From Deinococcus sonorensis KR-87 (GTDB lineage: Bacteria > Deinococcota > Deinococci > Deinococcales > Deinococcaceae): a DNA stretch of 64,000 nucleotides. The DNA is taken from assembly GCF_040256395.1 (NCBI RefSeq), contig NZ_CP158300.1:385786-449785 (forward strand), in the 5' to 3' direction. How positions within the stretch are numbered: position 1 is the stretch's first letter; every line of letters starts with the position of its first letter. This document shows, one piece after another, positions 33,900 through 41,644 of this stretch. Position numbers and translations under genes: made by a program. The notes under the pieces were generated by a model. That model saw only the letters and a program-made list of their open reading frames with translations, was not told the DNA's origin and did not search any database.

Positions 33900-34785
33900 G
33901 TTCAGACCCACCGAAGCGGTTCACCCGCTGCACCACGACCTTGACCAGCTGGACAGTGCCAGCATCGTCACCGCCCTGATTGAGGACCAGCATCAGGCAG
34001 TGCAGGCGGTGCAGCGGGCCGGACCCGCGCTGGCCCGGGCGGCCGAACTGGCCAGCGAACGGCTGGCCCAGGGCGGGCGCCTGATCTATGTGGGGGCCGG
34101 CACCAGCGGCCGGCTGGGCCTGCTGGACGCCACCGAGCTGACGCCCACCTTCTCGTGGCCACCGGAACGGGCGCTGACGCTGCTGGCTGGCGGCCTGGGG
34201 GCCGTGACCCGCGCGGTGGAGGGCGCCGAGGACGACATGCGGGCGGGCCGCGACGACCTGCAGGCGCTCAGCCCCACCCCGAACGACGTGGTAATCGGGG
34301 TGGCGGCCAGCGGCACCACCCCGTACGTGCTGGCCGCACTCGAACTGGCCCGGCAGCGCGGCGCCCTGACCATCGGCATCGCCAACAATCCCGGCACGCC
34401 GCTGCTGACCGTGCCGCACTGCGCGGTGCTGCTGGACACCGGCCCGGAGGTGATCAGCGGCAGCACCCGCCTGAAGGCCGGCACCAGCCAGAAAATCGCG
34501 CTCAACACGCTCTCCAGCACCATCATGGTGCGGCTGGGCAAGGTGCTGGGCAACCTGATGGTGGACCTGCAGGCCACCAATCTGAAGCTGCAGCAGCGGG
34601 CGCTGAGGCTAGTGATGATCGCCACCGGCGCCAGCGAAGCGGACGCCAGCCAGGCGCTGCTGCAGGCCAGCGGGCGGGTCAAGACCGCCATCGTGATGCT
34701 GGGCCGGCAGGTGAGCCTGGACGAGGCCGAGCGGCGGCTGGAAACGCACCACGGCCGCGCCCGCGCCGCGCTGGAGGCCGAGTGA
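33892..34785 (+). CDS. murQ: N-acetylmuramic acid 6-phosphate etherase
   Basis: A 297-residue SIS-domain etherase that splits MurNAc-6-phosphate into GlcNAc-6-phosphate and D-lactate. The family signature [20 protein letters not shown] is at residues about 65-84. The SIS fold continues with [27 protein letters not shown] and [17 protein letters not shown]. The typical N-terminus [20 protein letters not shown] is intact. It overlaps anmK by eight bases and the next gene by four, so all are translated together. Confidence 0.97.
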   Translation: MPEFRPTEAVHPLHHDLDQLDSASIVTALIEDQHQAVQAVQRAGPALARAAELASERLAQGGRLIYVGAGTSGRLGLLDATELTPTFSWPPERALTLLAGGLGAVTRAVEGAEDDMRAGRDDLQALSPTPNDVVIGVAASGTTPYVLAALELARQRGALTIGIANNPGTPLLTVPHCAVLLDTGPEVISGSTRLKAGTSQKIALNTLSSTIMVRLGKVLGNLMVDLQATNLKLQQRALRLVMIATGASEADASQALLQASGRVKTAIVMLGRQVSLDEAERRLETHHGRARAALEAE

Positions 34786-35780
34786 ACGCCCCGCTCGACC
34801 CGGCCCGCCGGCTGCTGGAGGCGGCGATGGCCCAGGGGCTGCCGGGCGCGGCGCTGGGCGTGGTATGGCGCGGCGGTGAACGGCAGACGCTGGTGCTGGG
34901 GCAGGCGCAGCGGGTGCCGGAGCCGCTGCCGCTGGACGCCGGCATGTCCTGGGACCTGGCCAGCCTGACCAAGCCGCTGTTCACCGCGCGGGCGGTGCTG
35001 CTGGCCCTGCAGGACGGCCTGCTGGACCTGGACGATCCGCTCTCGGACTTCCTGCCGGAACTGGCCTGGATGCAGGACACCCCGCTGCGGCAGCGCACCC
35101 TGCGCCAGCTGATGACCCACACCAGCGGCCTGCCCGCCTGGGCGCCGATGTACACCTGGGGCGACGTGTCGCTGATCCGCGCGCGGCTGCTGCAGGAAGC
35201 GTGGCCGCTGGGCGAGCCGGTCTACAGCGACCTGAACTACATCCTGCTGGGGCTGGTGCTGGAGCGGGTGCGCGGCGTGCCGCTGCGCGACTTCCCGATG
35301 CCGGACGGCTTCACGGCGGCCCCGGACCCGCAGCGCAGCGTAACAACAGAGCACTGCGCCTGGCGGGACCGCCTGCTGCGCGGTGAGGTCCACGACGAGA
35401 ACGCCGCCGCGCTGGGCGGGCTGCCGGGCCACGCCGGGCTGTTCGGGACGCTGGACGGGGTGCTGGATCAGGCACAGGCGCTGCTGGAGGGCCGCTGGCT
35501 GTCCCGGGCCGCCACCGAGCTGGCCACACGGCCACAGACGGAGGGGCGTACCCTGGTGTTCGTGCGCGACCAGCCGGGCTGGAGCGGCGGCAGCCTGTGT
35601 ACGCCCGGCGCCTACGGGCACACCGGCTTCACCGGCACCGGCCTGTGGGTGGACCCCGGCCACGACCGCGCCTGGGTGCTGCTCACCAGCCGGGTGCATC
35701 CGTCCCGGCACACCAGCATCGACATTCAACGGCTGCGGCGGGCCGTGGGCAACACGGTGCAGGCCATGGACCCGGCTTGA
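34782..35780 (+). CDS. Beta-lactamase-fold hydrolase of the murQ operon (candidate amidase)
   Basis: A 332-residue beta-lactamase/PBP-fold enzyme starting at GTG 34782 (GTGA overlap with murQ). It has nucleophile motif SLTK in DLASLTKPLF (near residue 62), second motif YSDLNY and third motif GHTGFTGTG, so the catalytic set looks complete. No signal peptide is visible. B. subtilis carries a beta-lactamase-family amidase gene (amiE/ybbE) beside murQ that removes peptides from muropeptides. A similar job, freeing MurNAc from stem peptide, is the best guess. Penicillin resistance is unlikely given this context. Confidence 0.8.
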   Translation: MNAPLDPARRLLEAAMAQGLPGAALGVVWRGGERQTLVLGQAQRVPEPLPLDAGMSWDLASLTKPLFTARAVLLALQDGLLDLDDPLSDFLPELAWMQDTPLRQRTLRQLMTHTSGLPAWAPMYTWGDVSLIRARLLQEAWPLGEPVYSDLNYILLGLVLERVRGVPLRDFPMPDGFTAAPDPQRSVTTEHCAWRDRLLRGEVHDENAAALGGLPGHAGLFGTLDGVLDQAQALLEGRWLSRAATELATRPQTEGRTLVFVRDQPGWSGGSLCTPGAYGHTGFTGTGLWVDPGHDRAWVLLTSRVHPSRHTSIDIQRLRRAVGNTVQAMDPA

Positions 35781-35804
35781 GCGGGGTCGCGCCCGTGGCC
35801 TTCT

Positions 35805-36797
35805 TCAGCCGCTGTGCTGCTGCCAGTACCGGTTGCTGTACCGCTGGCGGTCGCGGGTGACCAGCAGGCAGCCCACCCCGGTCAGCTGATCCGCGAGGCG
35901 CAGGCTCTCTTCCGGGGTCAGCACGCTGAAGGCGGTGGCCAGCACGTCGGCGGTGGCGCTGTCGCGCGCCAGCACCGACGCGCCCACCACCCACGTGACC
36001 GGCTGGCCGCTGCGGGGGTCGAGCACGTGCGAGTGGCGTTCTCCCCGAATGGTGTAGCCGCGCCAGGTGTCGCCGCTGGTGGCCACCCCCTGACCGCTGA
36101 TCTGCAGGTGAGCGGCCGGGGGGGCATTGTCGGCGCGGGTCAACGGGTCGGCGACGGCCACACGCAGGTGGTCGTCGCCCAGGTGACGCAGGTCGCCGCC
36201 GATGTTCACCAGCACCGCGCGAACGCCCGGCTGCCGGTAGGCGGCCTCCGCCGCCCGGTCCACGATCTGCCCCTTGGCATGCGCATTGAAGTTCAGCGTC
36301 AGGTCACTCAGGCGGGTGGCCGCCCGCCGGTCTGCCCGCACCCGGTAGGCGGGCGCCTGCAGCCGGTTCACCAGCTGTTCCAGCTCGGCCGGGTCCGGCA
36401 CGGTGCCGCGCTGCTCCGCCTCGGCCCAGACCCGGCCCAGTGCGTCGGCGCCGGGGTGGTAGGCGCCGCCGGTCTCCCGGGTCCAGTCCAGGCTCTGGGC
36501 CAGCAGTTCGCCCAGGTCCGGCGACACCGGCTGCTCCACGCCCAGGGTGGCCTGCCAGCGGTTCAGCTCGCTGGCCGGGTCAAAGCGGCTGAACACCTGC
36601 TCCAGCCGGTCAATTTCATCCAGCAGCGCCTGTTCCGCCACCTTCGCCTGGACCGCCGTTTCGGCCCGCACCCGCAGCTCCAGCGAGGTGCCCAGCACCC
36701 GTTCGTAGTGCGTGGTGTACCAGCGCGGCCGCCCGGCCCGCTCGTCCAGCCAGCGGCCCACGCGACGCAGGACGGCGGCCAGCGGGGTGGCGGTCAC
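35805..36797 (-). CDS. apbE: FAD:protein FMN transferase (ApbE family)
   Basis: A 330-residue ApbE-type flavin transferase that attaches FMN covalently to Thr/Ser of target flavoproteins, using FAD. The family core is present: VFSRFDPASELNRW, LNFNAHAKGQIVDRAAEAA, AVLVNIGGDLR, VATSGDTWRGY and HSHVLDPRSGQPVT with the Mg-binding positions. No lipobox or clear signal peptide is seen, so it may act in the cytoplasm or by an N-terminal anchor. Start is GTG 36797. It is convergent with the murQ operon (24-nt gap). No Rnf/Nqr or other obvious target is in the window. Confidence 0.92.
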   Translation of the reverse strand: MTATPLAAVLRRVGRWLDERAGRPRWYTTHYERVLGTSLELRVRAETAVQAKVAEQALLDEIDRLEQVFSRFDPASELNRWQATLGVEQPVSPDLGELLAQSLDWTRETGGAYHPGADALGRVWAEAEQRGTVPDPAELEQLVNRLQAPAYRVRADRRAATRLSDLTLNFNAHAKGQIVDRAAEAAYRQPGVRAVLVNIGGDLRHLGDDHLRVAVADPLTRADNAPPAAHLQISGQGVATSGDTWRGYTIRGERHSHVLDPRSGQPVTWVVGASVLARDSATADVLATAFSVLTPEESLRLADQLTGVGCLLVTRDRQRYSNRYWQQHSG

Positions 36798-36913
36798 CGG
36801 ACGGCCCGGCGGTGAAGATGGAGGCGGCGGTTCAGGGCCGTAGTCTCACGCCGTCACATGAAGGTCCGTCGAAGATCTGATGAGATGACCGGCACAGCGG
36901 GGCCGGACAGCGG

Positions 36914-37852
36914 TCAGAGGGCGCGGTGAACGTGATGCCACGACGACCAGATGCGGCCGCCCGCGCGCAGGTAAAAGTCCGGCAGGCGGGTCCAGTCCAC
37001 CCCCATCACCTGCACGCCCCGTTCGCGCAGGTGCGCGGCGCAGGCCAGGAAGAAGCCCCATCCGAGCCCCTCCCCGCGCCGCGCCTCCGCAATGCCGAAC
37101 GGTCCAAGGCCGCCGGTCCGCGCCGTGTCCGGCAGGCCCTGCGCCGCCCGCAGGCCACCGGGGTACAGGCAGGACGGCAGGATGGCCGGATCGTCCTCGG
37201 TGCCTGTCAGCGCGAACCCGATCAGCTGGCCGCCGTCCAGCAGCGTCAGAATCTGCAGCGGATTCTGGTCCGCGATGCGCCCCAGATCACTGCCCCAACG
37301 GGCCGAGAACGAGGCTGCGAACGCCTGGGCCTGCTGCACCAGGTCCGGCGAGGTGGCCGGCTGGAGGTGCATGCTCGCCGGCAGGCGCGCAGCGGGCAGC
37401 TCGGCCGGCAGCAGCGCCAGGTCATGGCTCACGTCGCCGTCAAACTGATAGCCGCGCCGCTCGAAGTAAGCGGCCGCCTGCGCCGGGACGCCGGGAAAGA
37501 AATGCAGGTGCTCGGCTCCCGGCACGATGGTGCGGTGCCCGGCCTGCCTCAGCCGGTGCTCGGCCTCGGCCAGCAGGCCCGCGCCCACGCCTCTGCCCTG
37601 CTGCTCCGGGTGCACCAGCAGGGCGCGCAGGTGACCGCGCTCCTGGCCCGCCACCGAGCGCAGCGCCGCCCAGCCGACCAGCTGTCCGTCCAGCCGCAGC
37701 CACAGCTGAGGGTCTGAAGCGTCCAGCCGGGCCCTCAGACCCGCCGGATGCACCGGGTGGGACGGGAAGGCCGCGTGCCACAGGGCCAGGATCTCGTCGG
37801 GGGTGGGGGCCGGACCGCTCATCAGACCGGGGGTGGAGTCAGGGGGCAGCAT
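36914..37852 (-). CDS. Tandem GNAT acetyltransferase
   Basis: A 312-residue protein with two GNAT-type halves. The first (about 15-150) has the acetyl-CoA motif LLVHPEQQGRGVGAGLLAEAE and FPGVPAQAAAYFERRGYQFDG. The second (about 165-312) has GPFGIAEARRGEGLGWGFFL and WTRLPDFYLRAGGRIW. The second half's Q/R-x-x-G-x-G/A loop reads RRGEGLG and is plausibly functional. The substrate is unknown. Start is ATG 37852, placed six bases after TATGCT (leaderless). It is divergent from a GlcNAc-kinase-like gene with only 49 bp between, so a joint role in amino-sugar handling is possible but unproven. Confidence 0.82.
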   Translation of the reverse strand: MLPPDSTPGLMSGPAPTPDEILALWHAAFPSHPVHPAGLRARLDASDPQLWLRLDGQLVGWAALRSVAGQERGHLRALLVHPEQQGRGVGAGLLAEAEHRLRQAGHRTIVPGAEHLHFFPGVPAQAAAYFERRGYQFDGDVSHDLALLPAELPAARLPASMHLQPATSPDLVQQAQAFAASFSARWGSDLGRIADQNPLQILTLLDGGQLIGFALTGTEDDPAILPSCLYPGGLRAAQGLPDTARTGGLGPFGIAEARRGEGLGWGFFLACAAHLRERGVQVMGVDWTRLPDFYLRAGGRIWSSWHHVHRAL

Positions 37853-37858
37853 GGCCGG

Positions 37859-37894
37859 AGCATAGCCCACCCCGGCCAGCCGAGCCGCTACGCT
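37859..37894. promoter_or_regulatory. Back-to-back leaderless promoters
   Basis: Minus strand: TATGCT at 37859-37864, six bases before ATG 37852. Plus strand: TACGCT at 37889-37894, seven bases before ATG 37902. The two -10 boxes are 24 bp apart, so each -35 region must lie on or beyond the other promoter. Confidence 0.6.
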
Positions 37895-37901
37895 GGAGCG
37901 C

Positions 37902-38894
37902 ATGACCAAGGTGACGCCGTCCGGCTGGGTGCTGGGCGTGGATGGAGGGGGCAGCCACACCCGGGCGGCGCTGGCCGCGCCGGATGGCCATGTGCAGGGG
38001 CCCTGGACCGTGGGCGGGAGCAATCCCAACGATCAGCCGCGCTGGGCCGAGCATCTCACCGAGCTGCTGCGTCCGCTGCTGGAGGCCACGCCGGACCTGC
38101 AGGCCGCCACGCTGGGACTCGCCGGGTACGGCGAACTGGCCCCCGGCCGGGCGGCCACCGAGCAGCTGCTGGCGGGCCTGCTGCCGGAGGCGCTGCCTCG
38201 CGAGCTCCTCAACGACGTGCAGATCGCCCACTTTGGTGCTCTGGGAGGGGGTCCTGGCGTGCTGCTGCTGGCCGGTACCGGCTCCATCGCCTGGGGCCGC
38301 GACGGGGCCGGGCAGGAGCGGCGGGTGGGCGGCTGGGGGTTCTCTTTTGGTGATGAGGGCAGCGGCGCGTGGCTGGGCCGCGAGGCGCTGGGGCTGATCA
38401 GCCGCACCCTGGATGGCCGCGCCGACGCGCAGGCGCTGACCACGGCCCTGCTCGCGGCCCTCGGGCTGGAGCGGGACCCCGCGTACCTCACCCGGCCGCT
38501 GCTCGGCTGGGTGCAGGCCCAGGCGCACCCACGCTCTGCCATTGCTCAGCTGGCCCGGCCACTGGCCGACCTCGCCGCGCAGGGCGATCCGGACGCCCTG
38601 GCGCTGCTGGAGCGGGCGGGCCAGCAGCTGGCCGCCCATGTGCGGGCATGTGCCGCCGCGCTCCGGCTGGACGTCCCCGCCCGCTGGAGCGCCGCTGGGA
38701 GCGTGGCGACCAGCCCCCTGGTGCTGGACGCCACCGAGCGGGCGCTGCCGGAGTTCGAGCGGGTGCCGCCGCTGCTGCCGCCGCTGGGCGGGGCCCTGCT
38801 GCGGGCGGCCGGGCTGGCCGGCTGGCCGGTGCCCGACCGCTGGACCACGGAAGTGGCCCGGCAGCTCAGTGGGGCGACGGCCGGGAGCAGCTGA
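37902..38894 (+). CDS. N-acetylglucosamine kinase-like protein (BadF/BadG/BcrA/BcrD ATPase family)
   Basis: A 330-residue ASKHA-fold kinase. It has phosphate-1 motif VLGVDGGGSHTRAALAA, phosphate-2 LLAGTGSIAWGRD, and the signature GGWGFSFGDEGSGAWLGREAL shared by eukaryotic-type GlcNAc kinases and bacterial MurK-like proteins. A late adenosine-motif region reads WSAAGSVATSPL. It likely phosphorylates GlcNAc, GlcN or MurNAc. Lying 2 kb from anmK-murQ, it could recover the GlcNAc half of muropeptides (inference). It is leaderless from ATG 37902. Confidence 0.82.
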   Translation: MTKVTPSGWVLGVDGGGSHTRAALAAPDGHVQGPWTVGGSNPNDQPRWAEHLTELLRPLLEATPDLQAATLGLAGYGELAPGRAATEQLLAGLLPEALPRELLNDVQIAHFGALGGGPGVLLLAGTGSIAWGRDGAGQERRVGGWGFSFGDEGSGAWLGREALGLISRTLDGRADAQALTTALLAALGLERDPAYLTRPLLGWVQAQAHPRSAIAQLARPLADLAAQGDPDALALLERAGQQLAAHVRACAAALRLDVPARWSAAGSVATSPLVLDATERALPEFERVPPLLPPLGGALLRAAGLAGWPVPDRWTTEVARQLSGATAGSS

Positions 38895-38923
38895 GCTGCG
38901 CCGTCCGGGTCGGTGGCATCTGT

Positions 38924-39931
38924 TCAGGGCGCCAGATACCCGAGCTGAAGCGCCGGGGCGTGGGCAGCGTCCTCGGCGGTGCCGAACTCGGCAAACCCGT
39001 AGGCCCCGGGCACCCCGTCACGGCCGAAGCGCAGCCGGTACTGCGTCCGCCCACCGGACGCGGCCGGGTCCTGCAGGTCGGCCCGAACGGCGGCCGTTAC
39101 GTCCGCCTGCCGCGCCCCCAGCGCGGCATCCTTCGAGAAGGCCGGGCTGACCACGTCCAGCACTGGCGCCGAAAAACTCTTGATGTTCAGGCGGTCTCCG
39201 TACCGCACGTGCTCCAGCACCAGCTGTTCCGGGGCGGTGGACATGTCGGTGTACGCGCTGGCTGGATACACCAACGTCTGCTGCAGCGTCAGGGCGGCGG
39301 ACGACACGTCTTCCGGAAGCAGGCCCGGTGGCAGGCTCGACAGATCGAAGCTGAAGAACCCGCGGACGGAGACGGTGACGTAGCCGCTGGGGGCTATGTC
39401 GCTCATGCCGCCGACCCGGGCGGATGTCCCTCCGGTAACCCCATTGGAATAGGCCGCTTCTTGGTCAGAGGTGTAGCCGTCCAGGGCCGCCTGGCCATTC
39501 AGCGTGGTGGTGTACCGCCGGGCGGTCCGGAAGCTTGAGGTCGTCTCGGCCAGCTTCCCGCCGCCCTGGGCCTGTGCACTCGCGCCAATCAGGAAGGTGT
39601 AGGTCACGGGGGCGGCGGGGGCTGCCGCGTAGCTGAGCGGCCCTTTGGGGTCCACGGTCACCAGGGTGCTGTTGGCGTTCCAGACAAAGGCCACCTGATC
39701 GCGGCGCAGGCCGTCAGCGAACGACACATAGGCGGCCTCGACCGAAGCCCGGTCCATCGGCTGGCTGAAGCTGATCCGGATGTTCGCATCGTCGCGGACA
39801 CCCACGGCGCCGCTGGCCGGCACGATGGCCAGGATTTCCGGCCGCGCAGAGCCGCCGGACGGCCCACCCGTGCCGCATGCAGTGAATACGAAGGCCAGCA
39901 GGGCGAACCCCGTCACTGTTGTGCGTCTCAT
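38924..39931 (-). CDS. Lipoprotein with bacterial Ig-like domain
   Basis: A 335-residue exported lipoprotein. The signal peptide ends in lipobox FTAC (Cys19), followed by a flexible GTGGPSGGS stretch. Residues about 28-130 form an SbsA-type Ig-like domain (IVPASGAVGVRDDANIRISFSQPMD). The remainder (about 150-335) looks like a beta-sandwich of the DNRLRE/galactose-binding kind (FFSFDLSSLPPG, SAALTLQQT). No enzyme motif is seen; a surface or cell-wall-associated role is likely. AAAGGA supports ATG 39931. It is convergent with the kinase gene and no terminator separates them. Confidence 0.75.
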   Translation of the reverse strand: MRRTTVTGFALLAFVFTACGTGGPSGGSARPEILAIVPASGAVGVRDDANIRISFSQPMDRASVEAAYVSFADGLRRDQVAFVWNANSTLVTVDPKGPLSYAAAPAAPVTYTFLIGASAQAQGGGKLAETTSSFRTARRYTTTLNGQAALDGYTSDQEAAYSNGVTGGTSARVGGMSDIAPSGYVTVSVRGFFSFDLSSLPPGLLPEDVSSAALTLQQTLVYPASAYTDMSTAPEQLVLEHVRYGDRLNIKSFSAPVLDVVSPAFSKDAALGARQADVTAAVRADLQDPAASGGRTQYRLRFGRDGVPGAYGFAEFGTAEDAAHAPALQLGYLAP

Positions 39932-40280
39932 CGGACATCCTTTGGGCCGGGAGGCGGCCCCTTCCCGTGGCGGATGGGATCAGATGCATGACGATGCAGG
40001 GAACAGGCCGCCCGGTCCCCACATGACGGGCGGTACACACAACGGCCGGGTGGTGCGGCTTCAGCGTACACCCGGGGAGCACGTGGGGCGGGCAGGTTCC
40101 CACGTTCCCGGCCCTCACTCGCCCGGAGGACGCACCATCGAACCATGCGCCCATTTCCTGGCAGGATGAAGGTGCGGCGGCAATGCACCTTCATCGACGG
40201 AGGACACACCTCCGCCCGGTCGCCAGACATACCCCGCCTCCAACCTTTTCTTCCACCAGCGTGGCCCCAGGAGCACCCGA
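39932..40280. other. Intergenic region with two adjacent hairpins
   Basis: About 350 bp without a gene between divergent transcription units. Its left part holds the lipoprotein promoter, which I could not place. On the right an 11-bp perfect stem GATGAAGGTGC/GCACCTTCATC (40165-40175/40185-40195) is followed at once by CGGAGG/CCTCCG (40198-40203/40209-40214). Both lie 65-115 bp before the amidohydrolase start. Confidence 0.5.
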
Positions 40281-41132
40281 ATGGATATTGTGGACGCACA
40301 GGTACATTTCAATCTGCTGGGCAGCCTGGACACCGGGGTGGCCGCCATGGACGCCGTGGGCGTGAAGGCGCTGGTCTACGACGAGTACTGGGCCTTTGAC
40401 GAGCAGTCCCGCATCCTGCCGGGCTACGAACTGCCGAACGGCGCATTCCGACATGTGTATCCACTGGCGGAGGCCGCCGCCCTTCAATTCCCGGAACGCT
40501 TCGCCTACCTGATCCGGGTGGACCGCCGTGACCCGGACCTGGACGCCCTGATCGGCAGCGTCGGGCGGGTGCCTCAGCGCAAGGCGCTGCGGGTGGTGCC
40601 CTGGACCCCGGAAGGCTTCGAGCAGTTTGCGGCCGGAGCGGACGCCCCGGTGTTCACGTCGGCCCAGCGGCACGGGGTGCCGGTGTTCGTGCTGCTGCCG
40701 GGCCGCACGCGGCTGCTCCATCCGTACCTGAGGTTGGCACCGGATGTTCCGGTCATTGTGGACCACTGCGGCGTCGAGCTGCGCCCTGGCCGCCTGCACG
40801 ATGACCGGCTGTCGGGCTTCGACGACGTGCTGGCCCTGGCCGAGTACCCGAACGTCTTCCTGAAATGGAGCCACGCGCCACGCCTGTCTGCCGGCTCCTA
40901 CCCCTACGAAGACGTGCTGGACATGCTGCTGCGCGTTCTGGAGGCCTTCGGGCCGCAGCGGGTGATGTGGGGCAGCGACTGCACCCAGGCCACCGACCAT
41001 CACACCTGGGCCGAGTCGCTGTACACCATCCGCGACACCCCGAACCTCTCGCAGGACGAGAAGGCCTGGGTGCTGGGGGGCAGCCTGCGCTCGGCGCTGC
41101 GCTGGCCCGCACCACACCTAAACGAAAAATGA
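40281..41132 (+). CDS. Amidohydrolase 2 family TIM-barrel protein
   Basis: A 283-residue protein of the amidohydrolase_2 superfamily (ACMSD / lactonase-like). It begins MDIVDAQVHF, the usual DxHxH metal motif reading D-A-Q-V-H with Gln in place of the first His. VIVDHCG supplies the strand-6 His and VMWGSDCT the strand-8 Asp, as in sugar lactonases and 2-pyrone-4,6-dicarboxylate lactonases. The reaction is unknown. CAGGAG lies eight bases before ATG 40281. No neighbouring gene clearly shares its pathway. Confidence 0.78.
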   Translation: MDIVDAQVHFNLLGSLDTGVAAMDAVGVKALVYDEYWAFDEQSRILPGYELPNGAFRHVYPLAEAAALQFPERFAYLIRVDRRDPDLDALIGSVGRVPQRKALRVVPWTPEGFEQFAAGADAPVFTSAQRHGVPVFVLLPGRTRLLHPYLRLAPDVPVIVDHCGVELRPGRLHDDRLSGFDDVLALAEYPNVFLKWSHAPRLSAGSYPYEDVLDMLLRVLEAFGPQRVMWGSDCTQATDHHTWAESLYTIRDTPNLSQDEKAWVLGGSLRSALRWPAPHLNEK

Positions 41133-41312
41133 ACCAGGCACAGCGGCTCACCATGGACAATGAGGGATGCCGCGCCCCCGTGTACCGGAGCCGCGCGCCA
41201 CACCACGGTGTCCACCTTCACGTTCTCGCGCTGGGAGTCCAATGACCGGAGTCAGGCCACGGCATACCTCATCACCACCACGGCGGGTGCGGACCGCGCC
41301 GGATCCCGCCCG

Positions 41313-41624
41313 ATGAACGAGGTGCGCTATTTCATCATCACCCGGCTGGACCCGGAAGACGGGACGCCGCTGCACGCTCAGGAGCAGCCGCAGCAGAACT
41401 TTGTGCGGCCGGAGCTGGCGCTGGCCTTCAGCAAGGTCAAGGGCTTCGATCAGCAGCGCCTGCCGGACGGCACCCCGGCGCTGCGGGTGCAGGAGGGCCG
41501 CCTGACCATCTGCGAAACCCTGGAGGAGGCCGAACAGCTGGAGGTGCAGGAGCGCAAGCAGCGGCTGATCTCGGCGGCCCGCGCCAAGCTCACGCCGGAA
41601 GAACGCGAGGCGCTGGGGCTGTAA
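41313..41624 (+). CDS. Conserved-looking small protein of unknown function
   Basis: A 103-residue acidic/charged protein, MNEVRYFIITRLDP..., with no recognised domain. The C-terminal third is predicted helical and rich in Glu, Gln, Lys and Arg (TICETLEEAEQLEVQERKQR, then AKLTPEEREALGL). The start at 41313 is chosen because the sequence upstream (to 41160) reads like non-coding sequence, although no good SD or TANNNT box precedes it. It ends 20 nt from the convergent GH36 gene. 41133-41312 shows nothing else. Confidence 0.5.
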   Translation: MNEVRYFIITRLDPEDGTPLHAQEQPQQNFVRPELALAFSKVKGFDQQRLPDGTPALRVQEGRLTICETLEEAEQLEVQERKQRLISAARAKLTPEEREALGL

Positions 41625-41644
41625 GCCCTGCGCCCCTCCTGCGG

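Noticed and set aside
34782..35780. Reading the beta-lactamase-fold gene beside murQ as an antibiotic-resistance gene
   Set aside because: It is embedded by overlaps in a recycling operon and lacks a visible signal peptide; an amidase or esterase role is more likely.
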